Of a DNA stretch of 64,000 nucleotides, positions 1 to 8,653 are shown in pieces; positions within the stretch are counted from its first letter, which is position 1; each line of letters opens with the position of its first letter. The notes below the pieces were generated by a model. It saw nothing but the letters and a program-made list of their open reading frames with translations, ran no database searches and was not told the origin of the DNA. This stretch comes from Pseudopelobacter sp964542535. Its GTDB lineage: Bacteria > Desulfobacterota > Desulfuromonadia > Geobacterales > Pseudopelobacteraceae. The stretch lies in assembly GCA_964542535.1 (NCBI GenBank), contig CAZIUE010000003.1, positions 1-64,000 on the forward strand, in the 5' to 3' direction. The translations under genes were made by a program, and so were the position numbers.

Positions 1-34
1 GGCCCTTTCGACCGGTTGGTCGAAAGGGCCTTTT
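1..34 (+). terminator. Rho-independent terminator at window edge
   Basis: Perfect 13-bp arms (1-13 and 18-30) around a GGTT loop are followed by TTTT. It would end a plus-strand transcript that enters from outside the window. The CoADR-rhodanese gene on the minus strand stops 25 bases away, so the hairpin may work in both directions. Confidence 0.75.
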
Positions 35-58
35 CGCATGCCGCGGGGTGATGTGGGG

Positions 59-1750
59 CTATTTTTCGCGGCGGTAGGGCCAGGCCATGACTCCGCCTTC
101 CAACACTTTTACATTTTCCCAGCCCGCGGCCTCCAGGATGAGGGCCGCCTCGTACCCCCGCAGGGAGATCTTGCAGTAGCAGACGATCTCCCGCGTTTTG
201 TCGGCAGGGAGGTCGCCCAGGCGCTGCCTCAGGTCGCCGATGGGGATGAGGGTCTCGCCGATGCCGATACGCATCTGGTCGAACTCGTCGGGGGTGCGCA
301 CGTCCAGAATGAAGGGGGTCTCTCCCCTGTCCAGTTTTTCCTTGAGCTGCACCGGACCGATCCCCTTCAGCCTCCCCTTCAGCTTGTTCTCCATCAGGTG
401 GGCCGTGGCGATGAAGTGGTCGATGGCCAGGGAGAAGGGGGGAGCGTAGGGAAGGTCGGCGTTCACCAGGTCGCTCACCGTCAGCCTCCCCAGAAGCGCC
501 ATGGCGGCCATGGCCACCTGCTTGGCCACGTCTCCCGGGCCGACGCACTGCAATCCCAGCAGCCTGCCGCTGTCCGCATCCACCACCATCTTGGATATGA
601 GCAGGTTGGCGCCCATGAACCCCGGCTTGTCCAGGCTGGCATTGATTACCGTGGTCACGTTGTACCCCTCCTGGCGGGCCTTTCCTTCCGAGAGTCCGGT
701 GGATCCGGCGTTGAAATCGAACACCTTGCAGATGCCGGTGTGGAAGGTGCCGGGGAAGGTGACCCGGTTGCCCAGCACGGCATTCTCGCCCGCCACGCGC
801 CCCTCCAGGTTGGCCAGGTCGCCGAAGGGGGCGCGCACCTTGGCCCCGGTGATCCGCTGCACCAGCTCGACGCAGTCACCCACGGCGTAGATGTCCGGGT
901 CGGATGTCTGCTGGTGCTCGTCCACCAGGATGCCGCCGGTGGCGCCGATCTCAAGCCCCGCGGCCCGGGCCAGGTCGGTGTTGGGGATGACGCCGATGGC
1001 CAGCACCGCCAGCTCGCAGGGGAGCTCTGTGCCGTTCTCCAGTCTGACCCCCTTCAGTTTTCCGTTCTCGCCCATGAAGCCGGCCAGCTTCACGTCGGTG
1101 ATGACGTTGGCGGCCTTGCTGCGCACGTGGTTCTCCAGCAGTTGGGCCAGTTCCCAGTCCAGGAACATGAGGATCTGGGGCAGCATCTCGATCACCGTGA
1201 TGTCGATGCCCGAGAGCTGCAGCGCCTCGCAGGTCTCGATGCCGATGAGGCCGCCGCCAATGACCACTGCCTTCCTGATCTTCCCCTCGTCGCGGACGCG
1301 GCGCAGGAAGTCGGCGTCACGCATGGACTGGAGCGTGGTCACCCCCTCCAGGTCGATGCCCGGAACCGGCGGTTTGCGCGGCCTGGCTCCGGTGGCGATA
1401 ATCAGTTTGTCATAGGGAAGCCGGTCGATGGCGCCGCTGTTCAGGTCGCGGCAGGTCACGGTTCTGGCGCTCCGGTCGATGGCGGTTACCTCGGTTTCGG
1501 TGCGGGCATTAATCCCCTTGGTGGTGACGAAGTAGTGGGGGTCCCGTATCTCACCGTAGGGGGTGCTGATCAGGGCGTTGCGGTTGTCGAACACGCCGCC
1601 GACGAAATAAGGGTAACCACAGGACGCCATGGACATCTCCGGCGCCTTCTGGATGATGGTTACTTCCGCGTTCGGGTCGAGGCGCTTGGCCCTGGCCGCG
1701 GCCTTGGGTCCGGCCGCCGATCCACCGATGACGATGATCTTCTTGTTCAT
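59..1750 (-). CDS. CoA-disulfide reductase-like flavoprotein with C-terminal rhodanese domain
   Basis: A 563-residue FAD/NAD(P)H disulfide oxidoreductase fused to a rhodanese domain, the CoADR-Rhd architecture, which reduces CoA-disulfide, CoA-persulfide or polysulfide. The FAD-binding motif IGGSAAG lies near residues 8-14. The single redox cysteine is Cys44 in ASCGYPY, as in CoA-disulfide reductases. A second nucleotide motif VIGGGLIG and the FAD motif AVGDC follow. The last 100 or so residues are rhodanese, with ILDVRTPDEF and a catalytic loop CYCKISLRG (Cys524 and Cys526). The ATG at 1750 has AGAGGAGG upstream and gives an exact family N-terminus; the open frame runs further upstream but that part is unlike protein. 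It sits 26 bases after a membrane Fe-S protein gene and probably shares its promoter. The role in sulfur or thiol redox is inferred from family. Confidence 0.88.
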   Translation of the reverse strand: MNKKIIVIGGSAAGPKAAARAKRLDPNAEVTIIQKAPEMSMASCGYPYFVGGVFDNRNALISTPYGEIRDPHYFVTTKGINARTETEVTAIDRSARTVTCRDLNSGAIDRLPYDKLIIATGARPRKPPVPGIDLEGVTTLQSMRDADFLRRVRDEGKIRKAVVIGGGLIGIETCEALQLSGIDITVIEMLPQILMFLDWELAQLLENHVRSKAANVITDVKLAGFMGENGKLKGVRLENGTELPCELAVLAIGVIPNTDLARAAGLEIGATGGILVDEHQQTSDPDIYAVGDCVELVQRITGAKVRAPFGDLANLEGRVAGENAVLGNRVTFPGTFHTGICKVFDFNAGSTGLSEGKARQEGYNVTTVINASLDKPGFMGANLLISKMVVDADSGRLLGLQCVGPGDVAKQVAMAAMALLGRLTVSDLVNADLPYAPPFSLAIDHFIATAHLMENKLKGRLKGIGPVQLKEKLDRGETPFILDVRTPDEFDQMRIGIGETLIPIGDLRQRLGDLPADKTREIVCYCKISLRGYEAALILEAAGWENVKVLEGGVMAWPYRREK

Positions 1751-1776
1751 TTCGTATTCCTCCTCTGGTATGGGGG

Positions 1777-2415
1777 TCAGTGCAGGGCGTGCAACGGGCA
1801 GGCCGCCGCGCATGCGCCGCAGTGCAGGCAGTCGCTGTTGACGACGTTGCCGTTTTCCCTGAATTTCACAATCTCGTATCCCATGGGACAACTCTTTTCG
1901 CAGATCCCGCAGCCGGCGCAGGAGGGGGAGATGGTCATGGGATGGTTCGTACCGGCGATGGCACCCTGGATGGTGCCCATGGGGCAGAAGGAACACCAGG
2001 CCCGCGGACGGTAGATGACGCCCATTGTCAGCGCGATCAGGCTTGTGATCAGGCAGACGCGCCAGAAGACCAGGCCCCAGTGGGCCGGGTTTCCCGCATC
2101 CGAAGCCAGCTGGAATCCCATGAACGAGAACAGCAGCACCAGCATGCTCCACCGGAATCGCGGCGAGGTCAGAAGGGGGGGAATCCTGGCCGAGCCGCCC
2201 AGGGGCTTGAACCAGGTGTCGAAGAAACTTCCCCGGGGACAGACTTTCCCGCAGACGATGCGGCCCCTGAACGATGCGCCGATCAGGCCGGAGATCATGA
2301 CCACCGGCACCACGAAACCGAGAAACGGATACTTCCATCCCGCCCCCAGCACCAGCAGCATGACCAGGGCCAGACCCCAGCGGTAGCGTTGTTTTACAAA
2401 CGTCAGGATGTCCAT
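1777..2415 (-). CDS. Membrane-bound NapH/RdxA-type 4Fe-4S protein
   Basis: A 212-residue integral membrane ferredoxin-like protein. It has about four hydrophobic segments (near residues 13-45, 80-100 and 115-140). CGKVCPRG and CSFCPMG motifs sit at membrane edges, as in NapH, NosR and RdxA relatives. Two C-terminal 4Fe-4S motifs follow, CAGCGICEKSCP and CLHCGACAAACP. Such proteins usually pass electrons between the membrane and a soluble reductase. Here the gene directly precedes the CoADR-rhodanese flavoprotein, so they may form one electron-transfer unit; that is inference. The start at 2415 has AAGGAGGT seven bases upstream. The consensus promoter just upstream makes this the first gene of a two-gene operon. 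Confidence 0.8.
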   Translation of the reverse strand: MDILTFVKQRYRWGLALVMLLVLGAGWKYPFLGFVVPVVMISGLIGASFRGRIVCGKVCPRGSFFDTWFKPLGGSARIPPLLTSPRFRWSMLVLLFSFMGFQLASDAGNPAHWGLVFWRVCLITSLIALTMGVIYRPRAWCSFCPMGTIQGAIAGTNHPMTISPSCAGCGICEKSCPMGYEIVKFRENGNVVNSDCLHCGACAAACPLHALH

Positions 2416-2726
2416 GTATCTACCTCCTTGAATATATAAAAAACTATATATACAAAAAACAGTATTGTCAAATGTTTTCCGGGTACCGGGGTATGCTCGC
2501 TGTTCTTGTATCGTCTTGTCGATGGCACATTGATGGCGTGGTGGGGATGGGCGAATACGGCCGCTGAAGGGAGGTGAAGAGGGGAGGGTGCAGTTCTCGG
2601 GCAGGTGGTGCGGTGGGACCGTGACCGGAGTGAAACTGCTGTTCTTCGTGGGAGCAGTGACAAGCCGTCTCAAACCAGCGGAGGGGGCGTGTTACGTGGA
2701 TCTGCTCTTCCGGCCTTCGGCGGTTT
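2416..2726. other. Intergenic region, 311 bases
   Basis: Apart from the AT-rich promoter at 2443-2471, I see no gene, RNA or strong hairpin here. It separates the CoADR operon from the 3' end of the histidine kinase gene. Confidence 0.6.
2443..2471 (-). promoter_or_regulatory. Sigma-70 promoter of the Fe-S/CoADR operon
   Basis: On the minus strand, TTGACA (2471-2466), a 17-base spacer and TATAGT (2448-2443). The region is strikingly AT-rich compared with its surroundings, and the start codon lies 28 bases downstream of the -10. Confidence 0.75.
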
Positions 2727-5192
2727 TCAGGTTTCGCGAGCGACGTCCCGGGGAGCACCGGCCGGGAAGGAAACCGTGACGCGCATCCCCTGTTCCTCGT
2801 GGGAGAAGGAGGCCCGCCCCCCCAGTTGTTTCGCGAGGAGCAGAACCAGCTGGAGCCCCAGGGTCCCGGTCGTTTGGATGTCCAGACCGGCCGGCATGCC
2901 TCTGCCGGTATCGGCGACCTCCAGGGTAATCGTCTCTTCATCGCTGCCGACCCTGACCGACAGCTGTCCGCTCCGTCCATCGGGGAAGGCATGCTTCAGC
3001 GCGTTCGAGATCAGTTCGTTGATGATCAGGCCGCAGGGAACCGCACGGTTGATTTCCAGGGCGATGTTGCCCGCGTCGATATCCAGGGAAACCCGCTCGA
3101 TCGCCACCCCGTAGGAATCGAACAGATAGTTCGACAGGTCCCTGATGTACTCTCCCAGGTCGATGGAGGAAAAGTTCTTCGACTGGTACAGCCGTTCGTG
3201 GATCAGCGCCATGGACCTGACGCGGTTCTGGCTCTCCCGCAGACAGCTCCTGGTGCGTTCGTCGGAGATGGAGTCGGACTGCAAGTCCAGAAGGGACGAG
3301 ATGATCTGCATGTTGTTCTTGACCCGGTGATGGACTTCCCTGAGCAGCACCTCCTTCTCCGCCAGGGCCGCTTTCATCTCCTCTTCGGCGCGCTTGGCCC
3401 CGGTAATATCCACCAGAGTGGCTATGGCTCCCGGTTTGCCCCCGAAGACGATCCTGCCCGCCGACACGATCACCCACCCCTGGTCGTCGTTTTTTTTGAC
3501 GAATTTCAGTTCATACTGGCCCGGAACCGGTTCTCCCCGCTGAAGCGCCAGGCCCCGTTGTTCGACGTTCGTCCGGAAGTCAGGGTGGACCCAATCCCGG
3601 AATTTCATGTTCAGCAGTTCGCTCTCGGCGTAGCCGAGCAGGCGGATGGCCGAGGGGTTCACGTAGACAATGGCGTCTCCCCGGCATACGACAATCGCGG
3701 TCGGGGAGGTTTCCGCCAGCACCCTGAACTTCTCCTCGCTCTCCCTGAGTTCGTCCTCGGCTTTCCTGAGCGTGGTGATGTCGGTGAGGGTGCAAACGAT
3801 TCCGGCCACAGTGCCATGGGCGTCCAGAAACGTCGCCTTGTTGAAGATAACGTTGCGAAAAGCTCCGTCACCGGTTCTGGCGATGGATTCGTAGCTTTCG
3901 ATGCCGGGTCGGCTCAGGAGGACCATATCTGCTGCGTGGTTTCTCTCGGCGCGCTCCCGGGAGGTCACGCCGTACACGGTCGTTCCGATGATCCGCTCCC
4001 GGGACATGTCGACGAACGCCTCGAACGCCGCGTTGCACCCCAGGTAGACGCCTTCCCTGTTCTTGTAGCAAACCGGGAGGGGGAGGGAATCCAGCAACTG
4101 CTGGAGGAAGTTCAGCTGGGCGTTCAGGCGTTGCTCCCGCTCGCGAACCGTGTCCGCCATGGACTGGAGAGCCTCACCCAGGAGGCTGAACTCGCTGATG
4201 GCGGTTCTCGGCCAGGTGCCGGCATCACCTCCCGCTTCGATCGTGCGGGCCTGGGCCACGAGCCGCTCGAACCTGGTCGCCAGGGAGCGGGACATGAACA
4301 GCGCCAGGCCTGAGGCCAGCAGCAGCGCCAGGCAGAGGGCCGTGGCAAATATCCCCGCGGTGGTGAGCCCCGAACGGTAGGCCACCTCAACGGGGGAGGT
4401 GACCAGAATGCTCCAGCCGAGCAGCGGCGCCTTGACCAGGCAGCCCACAACCCTTATGCCGTTGAAGGTGAAGCTTCGGATCACGGGTCTGGGTGAAGCG
4501 AGCCCCTCCCGTACGATCTCCAGATCGGTCAGATTGTATTGTCGCGCCGTGAAGCGCCCTTCCTGGTCGGCAATCACCTGTCCCCGTCGGTCGAGGATGA
4601 AAACCGATGACGCCTCCTGTTCGGAGATCCCCTTGAGGAAGGTGCTCAGTCGGGCCAGGGAGATCTCTCCCAGAACCACCCCCGAGGCCGCGGGGGTGGC
4701 GTAGGCCACCGTAAGACCGCCTCCCAGCGGGGAGAGATAGACATCGGACCAGGCAGCTTTTCCGGACGCGCGGACCTGGCGTACCGCATTGGTGAGCGAG
4801 AGGTCGATGCCGAGCATCTCGTTCAGCAGCATGCGTTTTTCCCGGGGAAGGGCGATCACCTGGATGTGGCCGGCGAGGTCGGTGAAGGTGAGGGAGGCGA
4901 GGCTCTGGGACGAGCTCAGGACCGTGTCGAAGAATTTCAAAAGCGAGGAAGGTTCAACCATCTGCCGCGAGAGAACCGAGGCGGTCGTGCCGATCTCCCG
5001 TGAAGAGGCGATGAGGTAGTCTTCCGTACGCGTGGCGATTGCCATGGCCAGCTGGCGCTGTTGCCGCTCCGTGTCGGCCACGATCTGGGGGCGCAGCCAG
5101 AACCACCCCAGAAACGCCGAAAGGACGAAGGGGAACGCGGCAATCAGGGCCGAGCGGATGGCGAGCAGCTGACGGAGGGAGCGGGGACGCAT
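2727..5192 (-). CDS. Sensor histidine kinase: periplasmic sensor, HAMP, two PAS, HisKA_2, HATPase
   Basis: An 821-residue membrane sensor kinase. A transmembrane segment near residues 12-34 leads into a roughly 240-residue periplasmic Cache-like sensor domain. A second transmembrane segment (about 275-300) and a HAMP linker follow, then two PAS domains (about 365-480 and 485-600). The phosphoacceptor region is HisKA_2 type, with EVHHRVKNNMQ and the conserved LHQS-like helix HERLYQS, and it is followed by HATPase motifs (NELISNALKHAF, DTGRGMP). It starts six bases after the stop of the periplasmic binding lipoprotein gene, so the two are co-translated. The lipoprotein may present a ligand to the sensor domain. 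No response regulator gene is adjacent, so the output partner is unknown. Confidence 0.85.
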   Translation of the reverse strand: MRPRSLRQLLAIRSALIAAFPFVLSAFLGWFWLRPQIVADTERQQRQLAMAIATRTEDYLIASSREIGTTASVLSRQMVEPSSLLKFFDTVLSSSQSLASLTFTDLAGHIQVIALPREKRMLLNEMLGIDLSLTNAVRQVRASGKAAWSDVYLSPLGGGLTVAYATPAASGVVLGEISLARLSTFLKGISEQEASSVFILDRRGQVIADQEGRFTARQYNLTDLEIVREGLASPRPVIRSFTFNGIRVVGCLVKAPLLGWSILVTSPVEVAYRSGLTTAGIFATALCLALLLASGLALFMSRSLATRFERLVAQARTIEAGGDAGTWPRTAISEFSLLGEALQSMADTVREREQRLNAQLNFLQQLLDSLPLPVCYKNREGVYLGCNAAFEAFVDMSRERIIGTTVYGVTSRERAERNHAADMVLLSRPGIESYESIARTGDGAFRNVIFNKATFLDAHGTVAGIVCTLTDITTLRKAEDELRESEEKFRVLAETSPTAIVVCRGDAIVYVNPSAIRLLGYAESELLNMKFRDWVHPDFRTNVEQRGLALQRGEPVPGQYELKFVKKNDDQGWVIVSAGRIVFGGKPGAIATLVDITGAKRAEEEMKAALAEKEVLLREVHHRVKNNMQIISSLLDLQSDSISDERTRSCLRESQNRVRSMALIHERLYQSKNFSSIDLGEYIRDLSNYLFDSYGVAIERVSLDIDAGNIALEINRAVPCGLIINELISNALKHAFPDGRSGQLSVRVGSDEETITLEVADTGRGMPAGLDIQTTGTLGLQLVLLLAKQLGGRASFSHEEQGMRVTVSFPAGAPRDVARET

Positions 5193-5198
5193 CGCGGG

Positions 5199-6314
5199 TC
5201 ACTCAAGGGTCACGAAACGACCCCTATCAACCTGGGTGATGAAGGTCGTGCTGTCGGTGTCGCCGAAACGGTTGAAGACGATCGTTCTCTGTACGCCCTG
5301 AAAGGTCCTGCCGAGGATCGCGTCCTTCAGAGGCGTGCTCCTCTTCCGCGTGGTCATGGCGTCCATCAGCACAGTCGCGGCATCGTAGCCCGCCAGCGCC
5401 GAAAAACCGGGGTCCTGTCCGAAGCGTCGTCGGTACGCTGCCCGGAAGCCGAGGTACCGCGGGGTCCGGTCGCCGTGGTTGTGGAATTGGGCGAAATAGA
5501 CTCCTTCCACCGAGGCGCCCCCCAGCTCGATAAACCGCTCCGTGGAACCCCATTCGGATACGGAGATAGTGACGCGTCGGTCAAGCTTGCGGATCTGCTG
5601 GCAGAGCAGGGCGGCATCGACGGCGTTGCACACCAGGACGATCAGGTCGGGTTCGTGGCGCAGCAGCGTGCGCACGATGGGGGAGAAGGGGCGGTTTTCG
5701 CCCGAGGTGAAGGAGGCGGCCGCCACGATGCGTCCGCCCTGTTTTCGATAGGTTGCGGAAAAGGCGTTCAACCAGCTCGTTGTATAGGGACCGTTGCCGG
5801 CGTCGAACACGATCGCGGCCCGGCGGAGGCCGGATTTTTTCAGGTGGAAGCGTGCGCTCTTCGGGGCATAGCTGCGGGTGTTCGGCAGCACCATGATGAA
5901 ATGGTCGTCCAGACCGGAGAGTTCCGCAGTGGTAACGGTCGGGCTGACGGTCACCATCCGCGCCTTGTTGACGATGGGGACGACGGCCAGCGCCATGCTG
6001 CTGGTCATGGGGCCGATGATCGCCTCCACCCCCTGTCCCAGGAGTTCGCGGGTAACCTTTCGGGCGGTCTCCTCATGCTGCTGGTCGTCCCGGATGAGCA
6101 GCTCCACCGCTCTGCCGTTGATTCCGCCGCGGGCGTTTCTCTCTTCAATGGCGAGCAGCGCTCCGTTTCTGCCCCCCACTCCCAGGTCCGCAACCCGCCC
6201 CGAAATCCCACCCACGAAGCCGATGCGAACCGGTGTCCGTTCGCATCCCGCGAGGAGCAGGATGAGGCAGACGAAGGCGAACAGCGGGCAGAGGGAGCGG
6301 CGCAGGAGTGACAT
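5199..6314 (-). CDS. Periplasmic amino-acid-type (LivJ-like) binding lipoprotein
   Basis: A type 1 periplasmic binding fold protein of the Leu/Ile/Val branched-chain family, about 371 residues from the chosen start. The N-terminus is a lipoprotein signal with lipobox LLAGC, so it should be anchored in the inner or outer membrane. Family features include IGPMTSSMALAVVP and a tail that ends in a hydrophobic strand. I chose the ATG at 6314 because it gives a compact signal peptide; an in-frame ATG at 6359 is possible and neither has a strong ribosome site. No permease or ATPase gene is next to it. Its only partner is the histidine kinase six bases downstream, which argues for a sensory rather than transport role. 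Confidence 0.8.
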   Translation of the reverse strand: MSLLRRSLCPLFAFVCLILLLAGCERTPVRIGFVGGISGRVADLGVGGRNGALLAIEERNARGGINGRAVELLIRDDQQHEETARKVTRELLGQGVEAIIGPMTSSMALAVVPIVNKARMVTVSPTVTTAELSGLDDHFIMVLPNTRSYAPKSARFHLKKSGLRRAAIVFDAGNGPYTTSWLNAFSATYRKQGGRIVAAASFTSGENRPFSPIVRTLLRHEPDLIVLVCNAVDAALLCQQIRKLDRRVTISVSEWGSTERFIELGGASVEGVYFAQFHNHGDRTPRYLGFRAAYRRRFGQDPGFSALAGYDAATVLMDAMTTRKRSTPLKDAILGRTFQGVQRTIVFNRFGDTDSTTFITQVDRGRFVTLE

Positions 6315-6392
6315 GATTGGTAGTCCGTGTGCATTCAATATCGTCAAAACCGTGGGCATGGCCGGAAGGCAGGTTCCCTGTTTTCATGAAGA

Positions 6393-6429
6393 AGTATACG
6401 CACAAGCGCCCGTTTTACAAATCGTAAAA
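6393..6429 (-). promoter_or_regulatory. Promoter of binding-protein/kinase pair with overlapping palindrome
   Basis: On the minus strand, TTGTAA (6420-6415), a 16-base spacer and TATACT (6398-6393). A perfect inverted repeat TTTTAC-N5-GTAAAA at 6413-6429 covers the -35 element and looks like a repressor or activator site. Confidence 0.55.
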
Positions 6430-6479
6430 CCCGGCCGGGCGCTCCGTTCCGCGAATCGGTCCGGATGAAATTCAGCGGA

Positions 6480-6875
6480 TCATGCCACCTCGGTCAGCTG
6501 AATGAATTCCTCTTTCTTTACCTCGTCCACGATCCAGGAACAGGCCTCAAAACAGCGGTCGCGGGTCTTGCCCGAGACGATGGCCAGGAGCACCGAGTCG
6601 CACGCCTGGATGGTCCCCAGGCGGTGCACCACCAGTACCTGGTTGAGTTTAAATTGCTCCTCTGCCCGGCGGGCGATGGCTGCCAGACGTTCATCGACAT
6701 CGGCGACGAGCGGCTTCAACTCCACGCGGCTGAAGTCGGGGACCTGCTTTCCCGGGCGCTTGACCCGGCCGTGGTGCAGCACGACCGTGCCGGTGGCATC
6801 GGTTTCACGCTCCAGAAACGAGCGGTAGAGTTCCAGGTGGTCGAAAGCCTCGCGGGTGGTATATGCGCTGATCAT
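6480..6875 (-). CDS. moaE: Molybdopterin synthase catalytic subunit MoaE
   Basis: MoaE joins with the small sulfur carrier MoaD to insert dithiolene sulfurs into precursor Z during molybdenum cofactor synthesis. The 131-residue product has the family signatures GTVVLHHGRVK, VVHRLGTIQACDSVLLAIVSG and the C-terminal KKEEF stretch containing the catalytic lysine region. The ATG at 6875 has AAAGGAG upstream; an upstream in-frame ATG adds only a poor extension. MoaD is not next to it. The gene lies a few kilobases from ModA and a metal-cluster island, which fits a molybdenum theme. Confidence 0.9.
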   Translation of the reverse strand: MISAYTTREAFDHLELYRSFLERETDATGTVVLHHGRVKRPGKQVPDFSRVELKPLVADVDERLAAIARRAEEQFKLNQVLVVHRLGTIQACDSVLLAIVSGKTRDRCFEACSWIVDEVKKEEFIQLTEVA

Positions 6876-6964
6876 GGGGGGGGCTCCTTTTTTGATGCCC
6901 GTCAAATTGCGCTAGGAATTTAAATATGTTGCGACAGGTTTGTTCTGTAATTGAATGAAGGGCG

Positions 6965-7432
6965 TCACTCCCGATCGGCCGGTTTCCGGCGATCCTGTTT
7001 GCCTTTGAACCACCCCTCCGTTGCCTCGGGATGGGAGTCGAAGCGGGGGACGTAGGGCTTGATGTCCAGAAGCGGCGTACCGTCCAGCACGTCGATGCCG
7101 CTCACCGTGAGCAGGTTGGCGTTGTGCTCCAGGAGCCTGACCACGGTGATGCCGATGCAGTTGGGGCGGCAGGGGTGGCGGGTGGCGAAGATGCCGTGGG
7201 GCTCGTCATCCAGAAACGGGTGACGCACCAGCTCCCCCGGCTCGGCCCGGTCGAAACGGTAGAAGAGGAAGAGATGGCTGAACAGCTCGATATCCTTGAG
7301 CCCCTCCTCGTACTGGGGGAAAATCTCTACCGTTCCCACCGCCTTGGGCCGGAAGATCCCCTGGATCGGCGTCTCTTCCTTGGTGGCATGGTCGCTGTGG
7401 ATGATGCCCACGGCCTCGATGTCGAATTTCAT
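6965..7432 (-). CDS. trmO: tRNA (N6-threonylcarbamoyladenosine37-N6)-methyltransferase TrmO (YaeB/TsaA family)
   Basis: A 155-residue SAM-dependent methyltransferase of the UPF0066 family that methylates t6A37 in some threonine tRNAs. The family hallmarks are visible: an N-terminal IGIIHSD-like strand, the motif RPNCIGITVVRLL around residues 90-105, and the C-terminal LDGTPLLDIKPYVPRFD. I chose the second ATG (7432) because GGAG stands eight bases before it; the ATG at 7444 lacks a ribosome site. It is separated by 89 bases from moaE on the same strand, and the pair is often linked in bacterial genomes. Confidence 0.85.
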   Translation of the reverse strand: MKFDIEAVGIIHSDHATKEETPIQGIFRPKAVGTVEIFPQYEEGLKDIELFSHLFLFYRFDRAEPGELVRHPFLDDEPHGIFATRHPCRPNCIGITVVRLLEHNANLLTVSGIDVLDGTPLLDIKPYVPRFDSHPEATEGWFKGKQDRRKPADRE

Positions 7433-7473
7433 GCAAAACTCCATGGTGTGATGGTGTGATGAAATCTGGTGTT

Positions 7474-8421
7474 TCAGTTTGCGGCCGATGTCTGTTCAGC
7501 CGCTGCTTCCGCGGGCTGCCGGGAAAGAACTCTGCCCATGGCGACGAAGGCGGCGCTTCCCGCCGTCACCTGCCAGGGATAGGACCAGAGACTGTCCGGA
7601 GGGACGATCGTCGGCAGCAGGGCGATGGCCACGGCGGGAGGAAAGGGGAGCCGCAGACGGTGATAGGCGATAAAGATGGTCAGCGTGGCCGTTCCCGCGC
7701 AGAGCCAGAGTGGCAGTCCCAGAGTCGTACGGAGCAAACCGAACCAGAACGCACCGCTGAAGGCGGCAAAGATCAGAAGTCCCAGGATCGCGCCCCAGCG
7801 GTCCCGCAGTTTCCCTCCCGGTCTGGAGAGCTCCGCCAGGGCCACGATCAGGGGTGGGGCGACCATGAACAGCCGGCCGCACCCCACCGCCACTGCCGAG
7901 ATGCAGACCAGGGCGGCCAGGAGCCTGCTCCAGTGGGCGAGTTCGGCCGAACTCCAGTCGCTCGTGCCCCGGTTCTCCCCCCTGGTCGCTTCACCGGCAA
8001 CCTGCCCCATGCGCAGTCGGTATCCCAGGCCGACCAGTCCGGTCAGAACACAGACCGAGAGCGGGTAGAGCCAGCTGTCGCAGCGGGTGATGATCGCCAG
8101 TATGGCGGCGGAGATGGAGGGGAGTATGCCGGAACGCATGAGCTTCAGCTGGAGCACCACCAGGCAGAATGCCCCCGTGATCATGGGCAGGGGGGCATAG
8201 TCGAAGTAGCGGACGATCAGCACGCCACTCAATGCCGCAAGGCTGGGGGACAGCCAGTACTGGAGCGCCGTCCCGCTCCAGGGGGGGCGTTCCATGACCC
8301 AGGCTCCCAGGGCCAGGGCCGCGATTTCCGGAAAAATGATCTCCTTCTCCCCGCCGTACTCGGCTAGGGCGAACATGAGCAAGATCAGCAGCAGGGCCGT
8401 CAGTATGTTCGTCATCTTCAT
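7474..8421 (-). CDS. Multi-pass membrane protein of unknown function (possibly HPP-like)
   Basis: A 315-residue protein with about eight to nine hydrophobic segments and no clear catalytic motif. The two halves look alike: each has a stretch with PP near a membrane edge followed by an ALA- or AL-rich helix (MERPPWSG early, APPLIVALAELSRP and LPFPPAVAIALLPT late). That pattern recalls HPP-family membrane proteins, but I cannot confirm it. The tail is soluble and alanine-rich. It is on the same strand as trmO, 42 bases upstream of it, and may share a transcript. Confidence 0.6.
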   Translation of the reverse strand: MKMTNILTALLLILLMFALAEYGGEKEIIFPEIAALALGAWVMERPPWSGTALQYWLSPSLAALSGVLIVRYFDYAPLPMITGAFCLVVLQLKLMRSGILPSISAAILAIITRCDSWLYPLSVCVLTGLVGLGYRLRMGQVAGEATRGENRGTSDWSSAELAHWSRLLAALVCISAVAVGCGRLFMVAPPLIVALAELSRPGGKLRDRWGAILGLLIFAAFSGAFWFGLLRTTLGLPLWLCAGTATLTIFIAYHRLRLPFPPAVAIALLPTIVPPDSLWSYPWQVTAGSAAFVAMGRVLSRQPAEAAAEQTSAAN

Positions 8422-8587
8422 GGAGAGCTCCGGCGGATCTGGTGGCCATGTCAGGCATGGACCTCTCCGCTTATAACACGGATCGATCGAGGGGAGGAAC
8501 GACGAAACGATCCGGAACCGCCCCGGACCATGGACCGTGTCTCCCCGATTATCCTCCCGGTTCCCATGGCGCGTTTAAAATAACGAC

Positions 8588-8637
8588 TTGACAAATTAAC
8601 GTAATGTGACATTATTCCTACATAGTAATACTTACTA
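8588..8637 (+). promoter_or_regulatory. Promoter with two palindromic operators before the PerR-like gene
   Basis: TTGACA (8588-8593), a 17-base spacer and ATTATT (8611-8616). A perfect palindrome TAATGTGACATTA (8602-8614) fills the spacer and enters the -10. A second inverted repeat TAGTAA-N3-TTACTA (8623-8637) lies around the expected start point. Both are AT-rich like Fur/PerR boxes, which suggests autoregulation. Confidence 0.65.
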
Positions 8638-8653
8638 AAAAGGGTTCGGTGCC

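Noticed and set aside
38..2014. Long plus-strand open frame opposite the CoADR gene
   Set aside because: It mirrors a real gene with motifs on the other strand, and its sequence is low-complexity with no family features. The same reasoning removes antisense frames at 34440-35912, 40124-42286, 50009-51829 and 53242-55107.
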